A stretch of DNA of 64,000 nt, taken from Acidimicrobiales bacterium (GTDB taxonomy: Bacteria > Actinomycetota > Acidimicrobiia > Acidimicrobiales > Poriferisodalaceae). The first letter of the stretch is position 1. Every line of letters begins with the position of its first letter. The DNA lies in NCBI GenBank assembly GCA_030743005.1, contig JASLTG010000008.1:1-64000 (forward strand). Reading direction: 5' to 3'. Positions 46,543-54,577 of the stretch are shown here, piece by piece. The notes under the pieces are model-generated. The model was not told the DNA's origin. It searched no databases and saw nothing but the letters and a program-made list of their open reading frames with translations. Both the position numbers and the translations under genes were made by a program.

Positions 46543-46694
46543 TTTCTTACCCCAACTGCAACCCGAGTGTTCCTTGCGTCTTGGAAGGGTACCTCTAGCA
46601 CGGGCAACATCTACGAAGAACCCCGAGTTCACGCCGGTGCCCTCTGGGTTCTAGTGTGTGCTTACGACCGCAGATACGGATCAAGGGGGATGCG
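46543..46694. other. Divergent intergenic region between two aminotransferases
   Basis: A 152-bp gap between divergent starts that must contain both promoters. The plus-strand gene is preceded by AAGGGGG. No tRNA, hairpin or clear palindrome was seen. The upstream parts of the open frames on both strands reach into it but look non-coding. Confidence 0.4.
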
Positions 46695-47909
46695 GTGACC
46701 GACGCTCTACTTCATAGTTTCAGTTTGCCTAGCAAAGCTGAGGCGGACTTCATCAACATCGTCAGCGCGAAAGACTGCACCTTGGTGGACGACCAGGGAA
46801 AGCAATACATCGACGCTATGGCGAGCTTATGGCTGTGCCAGATTGGTCACGGAAACGCGAAGGTGATCAACGCGATCAAAGATCAACTAGATCATCTGCA
46901 GACATACAACACCTTCGACCCATTCACCAACACACCGGCTGCTGAGGCTGCTGAGGCGATACGTAGAGTTAGCCCTCACCCAAATGGAAGAGTTTTTCTA
47001 GGTTGTTCAGGTTCAGAAGCCGTGGACACGGCTTTGAAGCTCTCGCGGATGTTCCATCAACGACGAGGTGACGCCGATCGGCAGATCATTATCAGGAGAA
47101 CCGCCGGGTACCACGGGGTAAACATCGGTGGAACAAGCGTCCAAGGAATCGAACCTAATCGTGTTGGCTGGGGCGACTTGTTACCTCACGTAGTTGAGAT
47201 TCCAAATGACGACATTGAGGAAACCGCCAGCCTGTTTGCCCAACACGGTTCACGGATCGCTGCTGTCATTTGCGAACCAGTCCAAGGCGCTGGCGGGGTG
47301 ATAATGCCACCTGATGGTTATCTGCCCGGGCTACGTCGTCTGTGCGACCAACACGGCTCGTTACTGATCTTTGATGAAGTCATTTGCGGTTTCGGACGAA
47401 CAGGGCAGTGGTTTGCCAGCCAAACGTTTGACGTCACCCCAGATATGTTGACGTTTGCAAAGGGCGTCACATCTGGCTACATACCTCTCTCAGGGGTCAT
47501 CCTTTCCGAAGAACTTAACGAGGAGATGACCAACGACGAGACGGCAAAACTGATGCATGGGTACACATATTCAGGTCACCCGACAGCAGCTGCAGCTGCC
47601 ATCGCGAACCTCGAAGTAATTGAATCCGAGGGTCTCGTTGCTGAAGCGCAACGCATCGGCAATCAAATGGAAGCCGGATTCAGCGCCTTGCTCGGTGACG
47701 ACACCATCAAAAGCTTCCGGGGTATAGGTGGAATCTGGGCCTGCGAACTCGGTGAAGATGCCATACCGGCAAGAGACGCAATGATCGCCGGCGGAATAGT
47801 GTGCCGGGGAATCGGCGAGGCACTTGCGTTCTGTCCGCCACTGATCATCACCGATGATGAGATAGGGACGATCTTTGACACCCTCAGCGACGTCCTAAAA
47901 CAACCCTGA
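46695..47909 (+). CDS. Class III PLP aminotransferase
   Basis: GTG at 46695 is chosen because AAGGGGG lies 5 nt before it; an upstream GTG (46656) is possible. The 404-residue enzyme has MASLWLCQIGHGN, FLGCSGSEAVDTALK, FDEVICGFGRTGQW and the PLP lysine in TFAKGVTSGYIPLSG. It is of the beta-alanine/omega-amino-acid:pyruvate type. Together with the other two aminotransferases the region can move amino groups among several substrates. Confidence 0.89.
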   Translation: MTDALLHSFSLPSKAEADFINIVSAKDCTLVDDQGKQYIDAMASLWLCQIGHGNAKVINAIKDQLDHLQTYNTFDPFTNTPAAEAAEAIRRVSPHPNGRVFLGCSGSEAVDTALKLSRMFHQRRGDADRQIIIRRTAGYHGVNIGGTSVQGIEPNRVGWGDLLPHVVEIPNDDIEETASLFAQHGSRIAAVICEPVQGAGGVIMPPDGYLPGLRRLCDQHGSLLIFDEVICGFGRTGQWFASQTFDVTPDMLTFAKGVTSGYIPLSGVILSEELNEEMTNDETAKLMHGYTYSGHPTAAAAAIANLEVIESEGLVAEAQRIGNQMEAGFSALLGDDTIKSFRGIGGIWACELGEDAIPARDAMIAGGIVCRGIGEALAFCPPLIITDDEIGTIFDTLSDVLKQP

Positions 47910-47933
47910 CTTTTCTTATCTTCCTGAAAGTCA
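47907..47933. terminator. Weak possible terminator hairpin between convergent genes
   Basis: A 7-bp perfect stem (TGACTTT / AAAGTCA) with a 13-nt loop lies between convergent stops and overlaps the aminotransferase stop codon. No long T tract follows on the plus strand. Confidence 0.3.
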
Positions 47934-47936
47934 AAA

Positions 47937-48224
47937 TTACCGAGGCTCATCTGCGATTCGTTCATGATGATGAATTACCTCATCAATCACGAACCGTAAG
48001 AATTTTTCTGAAAATTCAGGATCAAGTCCTGCCTCTTCGGCAAGTTTTCGCAGCCGCTTAATTTGCTCTTGTTCACGCTCGGGGTCGGCTGGGGGCATTC
48101 CCACTTCCGCCTTGTGGCGACCCACCGCCTTGGTGATGTGAAATCGTTCAGCCAACATATGGACAAGGGCTGCATCGATATTGTCGATACTTTGGCGAAA
48201 CTGAGAAAGTTGGTTATCGCTCAT
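47937..48224 (-). CDS. Chorismate mutase (AroQ type)
   Basis: A 95-residue all-helical chorismate mutase: FRQSIDNIDAALVHMLAERF with the N-terminal Arg, TKAVGRHKAE with Arg/Lys ligands, and a C-terminal helix FLRFVIDEVIHHHERI. It converts chorismate to prephenate for phenylalanine/tyrosine synthesis. It stands alone on the minus strand, 99 bp from the divergent acetyltransferase. Confidence 0.88.
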   Translation of the reverse strand: MSDNQLSQFRQSIDNIDAALVHMLAERFHITKAVGRHKAEVGMPPADPEREQEQIKRLRKLAEEAGLDPEFSEKFLRFVIDEVIHHHERIADEPR

Positions 48225-48323
48225 CCCCTAAATTTCTAGTCGCTAGGAAACTGTTTGGCATCGGTTTAATCAAGATCCCCCTTCCAGTAGCAAAGAAGGG
48301 CGACCTGGTGCTAGGCCATAGCG

Positions 48324-48827
48324 GTGACTGAAACCAAGATTCGAATCGCCACAGCGGAAGATGCGAACACCATCGTTAACTTCATTCAGGCATTGGCAGA
48401 GTATGAGCGAGAACCAGATGCTGTTGAAGCAACATCGGACTCGATAGCCCAGCAGTTATCTTCTCAACCTCCGCCATTTGAATGTCTACTAGCCGAGGTT
48501 GGACATGAAGTTCGAGGTTTCGCTCTCTTCTTTCATAACTATTCAACTTGGAGAGGAAAACAAGGCATTTATCTCGAAGATCTGTTCGTTCCTGAAGAAC
48601 ATAGGGGCAGCGGTATTGGAAAATTACTGCTCGCAACATTGGCGCGCATCGCAGTAGAACGCGACTGTCCCCGCCTCGAATGGCAAGTCCTTGATTGGAA
48701 TCAACCCTCAATCGACTTTTACGAAGCCTTGGGGACCAAGGTGATGAAAGATTGGCTTCCTTGCAGGCTCGAGAACCAAGAGCTCAGCGAACTGGCCGCT
48801 CAAGGAACTACGGTCGAACCATCATGA
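48324..48827 (+). CDS. GNAT acetyltransferase (diamine acetyltransferase-like)
   Basis: A 167-residue GNAT protein with the acetyl-CoA loop VPEEHRGSGIGKLLL and the C-terminal WQVLDWNQPSIDFYEALG, closest to spermidine/spermine N-acetyltransferase-like proteins. The N-terminal IRIATAEDANTIVNFI is typical. Start GTG. Its stop overlaps the ATG of the thiolase-like gene (ATGA), an unusual partner. Confidence 0.87.
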   Translation: MTETKIRIATAEDANTIVNFIQALAEYEREPDAVEATSDSIAQQLSSQPPPFECLLAEVGHEVRGFALFFHNYSTWRGKQGIYLEDLFVPEEHRGSGIGKLLLATLARIAVERDCPRLEWQVLDWNQPSIDFYEALGTKVMKDWLPCRLENQELSELAAQGTTVEPS

Positions 48828-50011
48828 GTGACGATTACAACCTAAGAGGGAAAGTAGCGGTCGTTGGAGTTGGGGAAACGACATATTACAAACATGGTCA
48901 ATCTACTGACCCAGAATTCGTACTTGTTCTAAAAGCAATTCTCGCCGCATGCGAAGACGCAGGCATCAGTCCGAAGGAAATTGACGGATTTTGTTCTTAT
49001 TCCAACGACCGAAATGATCCTCCACGTCTAGCTAATGCTCTCGGAATCCCTGAACTTCGTTATTCCAACATGCAGTGGACGAGTGGAGGTGGTGGCGCGG
49101 CGGCGGCTGTACAAAATGCGGCAGGCGCGATTGTCGCTGGTTCCGCGAACGTCGTTGTTGCTTACCGAGGGTTGGCACAAGGTCAATTCGGGCGTTTCGG
49201 GCGCAGCGGTGGCTCTCGACCAGTCAGCGGCCCTGCCGCGTACACCTTGCCGTACGGAATGATGAGCGCCGCTCAAATGTACGCGATGCGCACTACCCGA
49301 TTCATGCATGAACACGGAGTTGGAAGAAGTTCCATGCGCGCGATCGCTATGGCCTGTTACCACCACGCACAAAACAATCCGCGAGCAGTGATGCACGGTC
49401 GGACCTTGGACGAAGAGACTTACGACTCTTCGCGTTGGATTACCGAACCGTATCGACTGTTCGACTGCTGCCTTGAAAATGATGGGGCAGCGGCAATCAT
49501 TGTTACTAGAACCGACCGCGCAAAAGATTTAGCCAAAGCTCCTGCTCTCGTCCTAGCTGCTCAGCAAAGTGGAGGGCACAGGTCGGGAGCTACAGCAGAA
49601 AATGCTACGGATTACGTCACCTCAAGCTTCAAACCAGCTGTGAAATACCTCTACCAACAAGCTGGCATCACCGCGGACGATATAGACGTAGTGCAAAGCT
49701 ACGAGAACTTCACAGGTGGGGTTGTGATGAGCTTGATCGAACATGGACTGTGTACCTATGAGAACGCAGATGAAGTGTTGACCTTCGACAACTTGCGAGC
49801 AGACGGAGGTGCCTTACCGCTCAATACCAGTGGCGGAAACCTCGCTGAGTGCTACATGCATGGGCTTGGACTGCAGGTGGAAGCTGTGCGCCAGGTTCGG
49901 GGCGAGTCTTCTAATCAAGTGCCCGATGCAAAGGTCGCCCTGGCCAACGCAGGACCAATGGTTGCGGTCGCTTCAACAGCTATCTACGGAACTGAGGAGA
50001 CTCTGGGATGA
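48824..50011 (+). CDS. Thiolase-fold protein lacking catalytic Cys (lipid-transfer/aldolase-like)
   Basis: The ATG at 48824 overlaps the GNAT stop and gives the family-like start GKVAVVGVGET; the longer frame is not used. The 395-residue product has a thiolase fold, but at the nucleophile position the sequence is TSGGGGAAAAV, without the cysteine. The C-terminal GGNLAECYMHGLG lacks the usual GHPxG loop. Such Cys-less proteins with a DUF35 partner include the Ltp2-type aldolases of steroid side-chain breakdown. Here the DUF35 gene follows with a 4-bp overlap. Aldolase function is inference. Confidence 0.85.
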   Translation: MSDDYNLRGKVAVVGVGETTYYKHGQSTDPEFVLVLKAILAACEDAGISPKEIDGFCSYSNDRNDPPRLANALGIPELRYSNMQWTSGGGGAAAAVQNAAGAIVAGSANVVVAYRGLAQGQFGRFGRSGGSRPVSGPAAYTLPYGMMSAAQMYAMRTTRFMHEHGVGRSSMRAIAMACYHHAQNNPRAVMHGRTLDEETYDSSRWITEPYRLFDCCLENDGAAAIIVTRTDRAKDLAKAPALVLAAQQSGGHRSGATAENATDYVTSSFKPAVKYLYQQAGITADDIDVVQSYENFTGGVVMSLIEHGLCTYENADEVLTFDNLRADGGALPLNTSGGNLAECYMHGLGLQVEAVRQVRGESSNQVPDAKVALANAGPMVAVASTAIYGTEETLG

Positions 50012-50463
50012 GCCGATCTACTACAGAACCTCACCTTCCGGGGTTGCGACAGCCCGCGGCATCAAACGATGGTCTCGACGCTCCTTTCTGGGAGGGCGCT
50101 CAAGCCCACGAACTCAGAGTTCAGCAATGCCTTGACTGTGGTCTCCACCAGTGGGGCCCAGAGTGGATGTGTCATCAATGCAATTCGATGGAAATTGATT
50201 GGGTCACGATTGATCCCGTGGGCCAGATCTACAGCTGGCAACGTCCACACCATCCGGTCCATCGCGCCCTGTCTGATCGCGGTCCCTACATAATCGTTTT
50301 GGTTGAGCTACCTCATGCAAGCAACATACGCATGGTTGGGAACCTGCTCGGTGACCCTATGCAAGATATTGAGATCGGTGCGCCGGTTTCAGTTGTGTTT
50401 GAAGATCGGGAGGGTGACCCGGATTTCACTCTTGTCCAATGGGAAGCGTCGCCAGCTAACTGA
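50008..50463 (+). CDS. DUF35 (OB-fold, zinc-ribbon) partner protein
   Basis: A 151-residue protein with an N-terminal rubredoxin-like zinc ribbon (CLDCGLHQW and CHQCNS; two CxxC pairs) and a C-terminal OB-fold (GQIYSWQRPHHP). DUF35 proteins bind acyl-CoA and assemble with thiolase-like enzymes. The ATG overlaps the stop of the thiolase-like gene by 4 bp, so a two-subunit complex is likely. Confidence 0.9.
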   Translation: MSRSTTEPHLPGLRQPAASNDGLDAPFWEGAQAHELRVQQCLDCGLHQWGPEWMCHQCNSMEIDWVTIDPVGQIYSWQRPHHPVHRALSDRGPYIIVLVELPHASNIRMVGNLLGDPMQDIEIGAPVSVVFEDREGDPDFTLVQWEASPAN

Positions 50464-50491
50464 CACCAAATTCCCGATGCAGAGTTGCCGC

Positions 50492-50538
50492 AAAATAGTG
50501 AGGCGACTGGCCCATGCCAGCCGCCTCATAGTGTTTTA
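50492..50538. terminator. Strong bidirectional terminator hairpin
   Basis: The stem TGAGGCG-A-CTGGC pairs with GCCAG-C-CGCCTCA (50499-50511 with 50516-50528), one A/C mismatch, around a CCAT loop. AAAA lies before and TTTT after, so it can stop transcription from both convergent genes (DUF35 and DyP). Confidence 0.85.
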
Positions 50539-50560
50539 CCTTTTGAACTCCAGCGGAGTA

Positions 50561-51490
50561 TCAACCAGTTATGGCATCCAGTGTTTCTTCACTCGGCGCG
50601 AAATAGAAAGAGCCTGAAGCTGGATTCGAATAATCAGTCATGGCATCGCGCACGCCGTTAGCGTCATCTAGGCCATACATCCTGCGCATCCGCTCCCGAA
50701 GCGGCGCTTGATCTTTACAGAACGCCATGAAATACAGTCCTACGGTTCCATCGTGGAAGGCGTAAGGCGTGGATCGTCTCGCTATTTCATTTCGTTTCGC
50801 AGAACCTTCGTTGCCGTGATTTCCATCTTCGCGAAGTTCAACATGGCTGAGGTGGCTGTACGCCTCCTGGGTGTCAGTCTTTTCGATACCCGGGAATTTT
50901 TTACGTCCAAAGTTCTTTTCTTGCTGGTCATCGGACAGAGCGTTCCATGCATCAAGGTCATGAACCCATCGTTGAGCAATGATATGGCTACCACCTGCTC
51001 CTGGGTCCCCATCAGCAACGATCGCAACAGCTGGTTGGTCTTCGTCGGCTGGGTTACCAGTCCCATCCTTAAATCCAGTCATGTCGAGTGAATCACCGTA
51101 GATAAAGGTAGGTGTTTCGCGTGCGACAGCCATATGACCTTCAAGCGCGGTACGTGCGTCGTACTGAGCTTTCCAAATTTTGTCTTTGTCGTCGTGGTTA
51201 AGCCACAAAAGCAATTCCTCTTGCGTGCCTTTGGCCTGTCGACCTGATCCGTCTTCGGACTCGACCGTTACATACCCTTGAAAATCGTCAGGGACGTCAT
51301 CGGTCAGATCCGGCAAAAGCCCGGGACCGAATCCAAGGGTCAGATTTATATCGTCGGAAGCGCATGCGGCTCGAAGATCTGCAATCGCTGATTTGATCGC
51401 GCCTAAGTCCGCTCCCTCTGTGCGGCTGAGATGCACATACCACTGGTTTTGACCCATTCCATTAAAAATGGCTCGTTGAGGTGTTGCCAT
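50561..51490 (-). CDS. DyP-type heme peroxidase
   Basis: ATG 51490 has GGAG 5 nt upstream. The 309-residue protein carries the DyP signature GFKDGTGNP with the distal Asp, the heme-ligand histidine region SHLSHVELRED, and a conserved Arg segment (NEIARRSTPY). It has no signal peptide and no obvious encapsulin-targeting tail. DyP enzymes use peroxide to oxidise dyes, iron or other donors. It is divergent from the AhpD-like selenoprotein candidate at 51610; the two may form a peroxide-response pair. Confidence 0.93.
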   Translation of the reverse strand: MATPQRAIFNGMGQNQWYVHLSRTEGADLGAIKSAIADLRAACASDDINLTLGFGPGLLPDLTDDVPDDFQGYVTVESEDGSGRQAKGTQEELLLWLNHDDKDKIWKAQYDARTALEGHMAVARETPTFIYGDSLDMTGFKDGTGNPADEDQPAVAIVADGDPGAGGSHIIAQRWVHDLDAWNALSDDQQEKNFGRKKFPGIEKTDTQEAYSHLSHVELREDGNHGNEGSAKRNEIARRSTPYAFHDGTVGLYFMAFCKDQAPLRERMRRMYGLDDANGVRDAMTDYSNPASGSFYFAPSEETLDAITG

Positions 51491-51609
51491 CTTCACTCCT
51501 TCGTGCTGTTGAGCGTTTTACTGGATCGTAGGATACTTTCCCTATCGCCGTCATCACTGAACAAACAAATCTTTCCTGAACCTTTTATCGGATTATGCCA
51601 GGATTGTGC

Positions 51610-52665
51610 ATGGCCGCTTACTCCACTGAACTTCCTATTCGGGCAGACCTTGATGAGGCGCATACTGAAGTGGCTGCCCGGTGGGCTACCACTGGAAGTT
51701 GGTGGTCCGGGGTTGAACGGTTAGCGATTGTTGAAGAGGTCCGCAGAGCCAGAGATTCCGCGGAACTTGCTCCTTGGGAAGCACCGAGCCAAATAGAAGG
51801 ACTTGTCTCTAGCGATCATGTATTACCTGAGGCCGCCGTTGATGCGATTTGGCGCATTACAAGCCACCCTGGAACTCTTACAGCTGAGTGGCACGCCTCA
51901 ATTTTGGGCAGCGGTATCCATCCTGAGGCCTATGTAGAGCTCGTGGCCGTCGTGGCTCAAGCGAACGCTGTTGACAGGTTTGCTGATGCACTGAATTTGG
52001 ACCGTGTTGAGCTCCCTACCCCCTCTGCTTCTGAGCCCCCAAAAATCAGTGAAACTCCGTTGCAAGTCACCTCTCATTGGGTCCCCACCGCAAAGATCAA
52101 AGGCCCCAACGTTTTGAAAGCACTGAGCGCTGTGCCGTTCGAAAACGAATCATTGAGTCTTTTGTCTTCAGCTCAGTACGTGCGTTTTGGTGACCTACTT
52201 TCAGATCTTGTCTCGGACCAAAATTCGCTTAGTCGCATGCAAGTTGAAGTGATAGCAGCGCGTACATCGAAACTCAATGAGTGTTTCTACTGAACTACCA
52301 GTCACGCGTTTCTGCTCGGTCTGAGTGGAATGAGTCAAGATACTCAAGTCAGTTTCGAAGCCGTGGGTGACTCGGAATCCGGTGATGGTGGGGTTGAACA
52401 CGGGGCCTTGTTATCTCGTTTGTGTGAAGCCATATTCGAAGAAGACGGCGACCAACTGGCCTCGGTGAAAGACGATGTGATCGAGGTCGCGGGAGCAGAG
52501 GTGTTGATCGATGCAGTCGCGGTTTCGGCGAACTTCTACATGATGACGCGCATCGCCGACAGCACCGGCACCCCATTGGATGCTGGCACAGTGGAGCCAT
52601 CCGCCGAAATTCGCGAACTGGTGGGTGTAAACACGTTCACATCTCGTCGCGAAGCTCAGGTGTGA
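51610..52665 (+). CDS. AhpD-like peroxidase-related protein with in-frame TGA (putative selenoprotein, CxxU)
   Basis: One reading frame of 351 residues is interrupted only by TGA at 52291-52293. Before it the frame ends NECFY; after it continues TTSHAFLLGLSG and then 112 more residues to a TGA at 52665. The result is E-C-F-Y-[TGA]-TTSH, so the TGA falls exactly where AhpD/CMD-type proteins carry the second Cys of CxxC followed by xxxH. The protein has an N-terminal helical CMD-like part (WRITSHPGTL, ELVAVVAQANAVDRF). A SECIS-like hairpin follows. Read with selenocysteine (U228, with C225 and H232) it would be a thiol/selenol peroxidase or disulfide reductase. ATG 51610 has AGGA upstream; ATG 51595 is the alternative. 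A nonsense mutation or assembly error is less likely because both halves are intact. Confidence 0.8.
52310..52330 (+). promoter_or_regulatory. Candidate bacterial SECIS hairpin
   Basis: RNA from 52310-52330 can fold into an 8-bp stem (52310-52317 with 52323-52330; two G-U wobbles) closed by the loop GGUCU. The loop begins 24 nt after the UGA, within the usual spacing for bacterial SECIS elements, and its GGUCU matches the loop type of E. coli fdhF, which SelB recognises. No folding program was run. Confidence 0.6.
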
Positions 52666-54052
52666 GCTGATTATCGAACCTGACTCTGATCGTCAGTGCC
52701 AAGCCGATTAACGCTAGTAAACCTGACATACCTATAACTTCAGCGAAGGTGGGCACAAACACTTCCGGCAGCGTTACATCTTCGATGTTCAGATTTTTTG
52801 ATCGCCGATCGCGAAAACCAACAAAAGCTGTGTTCCATACGGCAAGGCCCGCTACGAGGCCTGCCGTTCGTACCATTTGCGTCATACCGCCCGCGACACC
52901 CTGTTGTGAACGAGGTATTGAGGCCATGACAAAGCTCATGTTGGGAACTTGGAAACTTCCCAGGCCTACTCCAACCAAACCCAGCACAACGATGAGCACG
53001 ACCAGGGGGCTATTTGAGTCAGTTCTGCTGAACAGCAGCAGGCCAAGCCCCTGACAAGCAAGTCCGAATCGAGTGAGATTCAAAAGACCGAAGCGTTCAA
53101 TCATCCGACCGGCAGCCCAAGCCGACAACGCTGTACTAGTTGGCGCGATTCCGAGGATCAGCCCACCCGAGATTGGTCCATGCCCTCTTATATCTACGAG
53201 CAGGTACGGACCAAGAAACCAAATGCTGAACATCGAAGCGTTCGCGATGGCATTCAACAAATTTGCTCGCCCGAAGCCTGGCCGTCGAAAAAGCGAAAGA
53301 TCTACCAATGGGAGTGTTGCCCTGTTTTCAACGAAACAAAACACAACCAGTGTCGCTAACGCTAAGGACCCCAAGATCAGTGTTCGTGGTGTCGTCCACC
53401 CCCATGTCAAACCACGACTGGCGACGAAGAGAGTCAAGCCCAAGCCGACGGCGAACGTCGCGGCTCCAACAAGGTCAAGGGGTTGCCGACCCCTACCTTG
53501 TGTCTGTTTATGCAACCCAGCAATCAAAGCGGTTGCCAGAAGAACACCCATATAAGGGACCCGAAAAAAGTAGACAGAGGGCCAGTCCCATTTCTGTAGC
53601 AACAGTCCCCCAAGTGGAGCCCCCATCGCGAGCCCGCCAGCGCTGAGCATCGAATAAATACCTAAGGCTCGAGGTTGACGTTCCTCAGTCACCGACAGAG
53701 TTACTAGGGCTGGGGCGGTTCCTAAGATAAGCGCCATTGCTGCGCCCTGGCTGACTCGTGCTAAGAGGAACAAAGCGAATGAAGGAGCGAGGCCGCAAGC
53801 TGCGAAGGCGGCCCCTTGGGCGACTATCCCAATAACCATTATTCGACCGTGGCCGTACCTGTCTCCCAATCGCCCGGCGGGAAGTAACAAAACCGAGTAA
53901 GTCAGAACGAAACTAACAACGACCCATTGGATCTGAGAAACATCAATAGCGAAGGCCGCAGTGATAGCTGGAAAAGCGATATTGACCGATGTGTCAAGAC
54001 CGCTGAGCAAGCCACCCAAGCAGGCCACTATGAAGGGGCCACGAGTCTTCAC
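52637..54052 (-). CDS. MFS transporter (DHA2/EmrB-type)
   Basis: A 471-residue transporter with about 14 hydrophobic helices, the helix 2-3 motif GRLGDRYGHGR and the GLDTSVNIAFPAI start typical of QacA/EmrB drug exporters. Start GTG 54052, 4 bp after the SRPBCC stop. Its 3' end overlaps the end of the putative selenoprotein gene by 29 bp on the opposite strand. Confidence 0.88.
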   Translation of the reverse strand: MKTRGPFIVACLGGLLSGLDTSVNIAFPAITAAFAIDVSQIQWVVVSFVLTYSVLLLPAGRLGDRYGHGRIMVIGIVAQGAAFAACGLAPSFALFLLARVSQGAAMALILGTAPALVTLSVTEERQPRALGIYSMLSAGGLAMGAPLGGLLLQKWDWPSVYFFRVPYMGVLLATALIAGLHKQTQGRGRQPLDLVGAATFAVGLGLTLFVASRGLTWGWTTPRTLILGSLALATLVVFCFVENRATLPLVDLSLFRRPGFGRANLLNAIANASMFSIWFLGPYLLVDIRGHGPISGGLILGIAPTSTALSAWAAGRMIERFGLLNLTRFGLACQGLGLLLFSRTDSNSPLVVLIVVLGLVGVGLGSFQVPNMSFVMASIPRSQQGVAGGMTQMVRTAGLVAGLAVWNTAFVGFRDRRSKNLNIEDVTLPEVFVPTFAEVIGMSGLLALIGLALTIRVRFDNQLTPELRDEM

Positions 54053-54056
54053 TAAA

Positions 54057-54533
54057 TCAGCTCTCGGCTGCCGCCTTCATACCTTGAAGAGTTGCAGTAA
54101 TGCTCTCTCTCGCATTGGCAGCTCGGAATTGCACTTCCTCATCACCATGTTCGATCATCAAAGGAGACAGGTTCATCAGTGCCCATGACTCAGTCAATGT
54201 GGTGCCGGAATCATTAGGTTCTAGGTCATAACGCCAGTGAATGAGGTTCATCGCGGTACCACCTGTGACAAAGGCAAAGGTCTGATTCTCTTCTCGATCG
54301 ATAATCTCAACCAGCGCCTTCCATTCATCCTCACCGCGCCGATTAATGCCAACGAATTCGTCGCCGACTGCGCCCGTGCCCGGAATTCCTTCCTCATTTT
54401 TTCGCCAGTAACCCCCAGTGTTCTCTGAACTCCACTCGCCGTAACGTTCCATATCTGTCACTAACGACCAGACTGTCTCCGCGGACGCGTTTATTTCGAT
54501 TGATTCGCTGTGGCTCATGATTGGTTCACTCAT
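54057..54533 (-). CDS. SRPBCC (START/polyketide cyclase-like) protein
   Basis: A 158-residue ligand-binding fold (SIEINASAETVWSLVTDMERYGEW). Such proteins bind hydrophobic ligands or act as small cyclases. Start could be ATG 54533 or ATG 54518. It is followed after 4 bp by the MFS exporter on the same strand. Ligand unknown. Confidence 0.85.
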   Translation of the reverse strand: MSEPIMSHSESIEINASAETVWSLVTDMERYGEWSSENTGGYWRKNEEGIPGTGAVGDEFVGINRRGEDEWKALVEIIDREENQTFAFVTGGTAMNLIHWRYDLEPNDSGTTLTESWALMNLSPLMIEHGDEEVQFRAANARESITATLQGMKAAAES

Positions 54534-54577
54534 GTTGGAGAGTCTGACAGGCCAAAGCCCTATCCGCTAACGAGACT

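Noticed and set aside
48279-48300. CCCTTC/GAAGGG small inverted repeat between chorismate mutase and GNAT genes
   Set aside because: Only 6 bp with a 10-nt loop in a divergent promoter region; not convincing as a terminator or operator.
51595-52293. AhpD-like gene called as a truncated pseudogene
   Set aside because: Only one stop, at the Sec position of the motif, with intact sequence after it and a SECIS-like hairpin; decay is a poorer explanation.
52330-52665. Separate 111-codon gene starting at ATG 52330
   Set aside because: It is in frame with the upstream AhpD-like gene, has no ribosome-binding site of its own, and its first part continues the CxxC-helix of the fold; better read as the second half of one selenoprotein.
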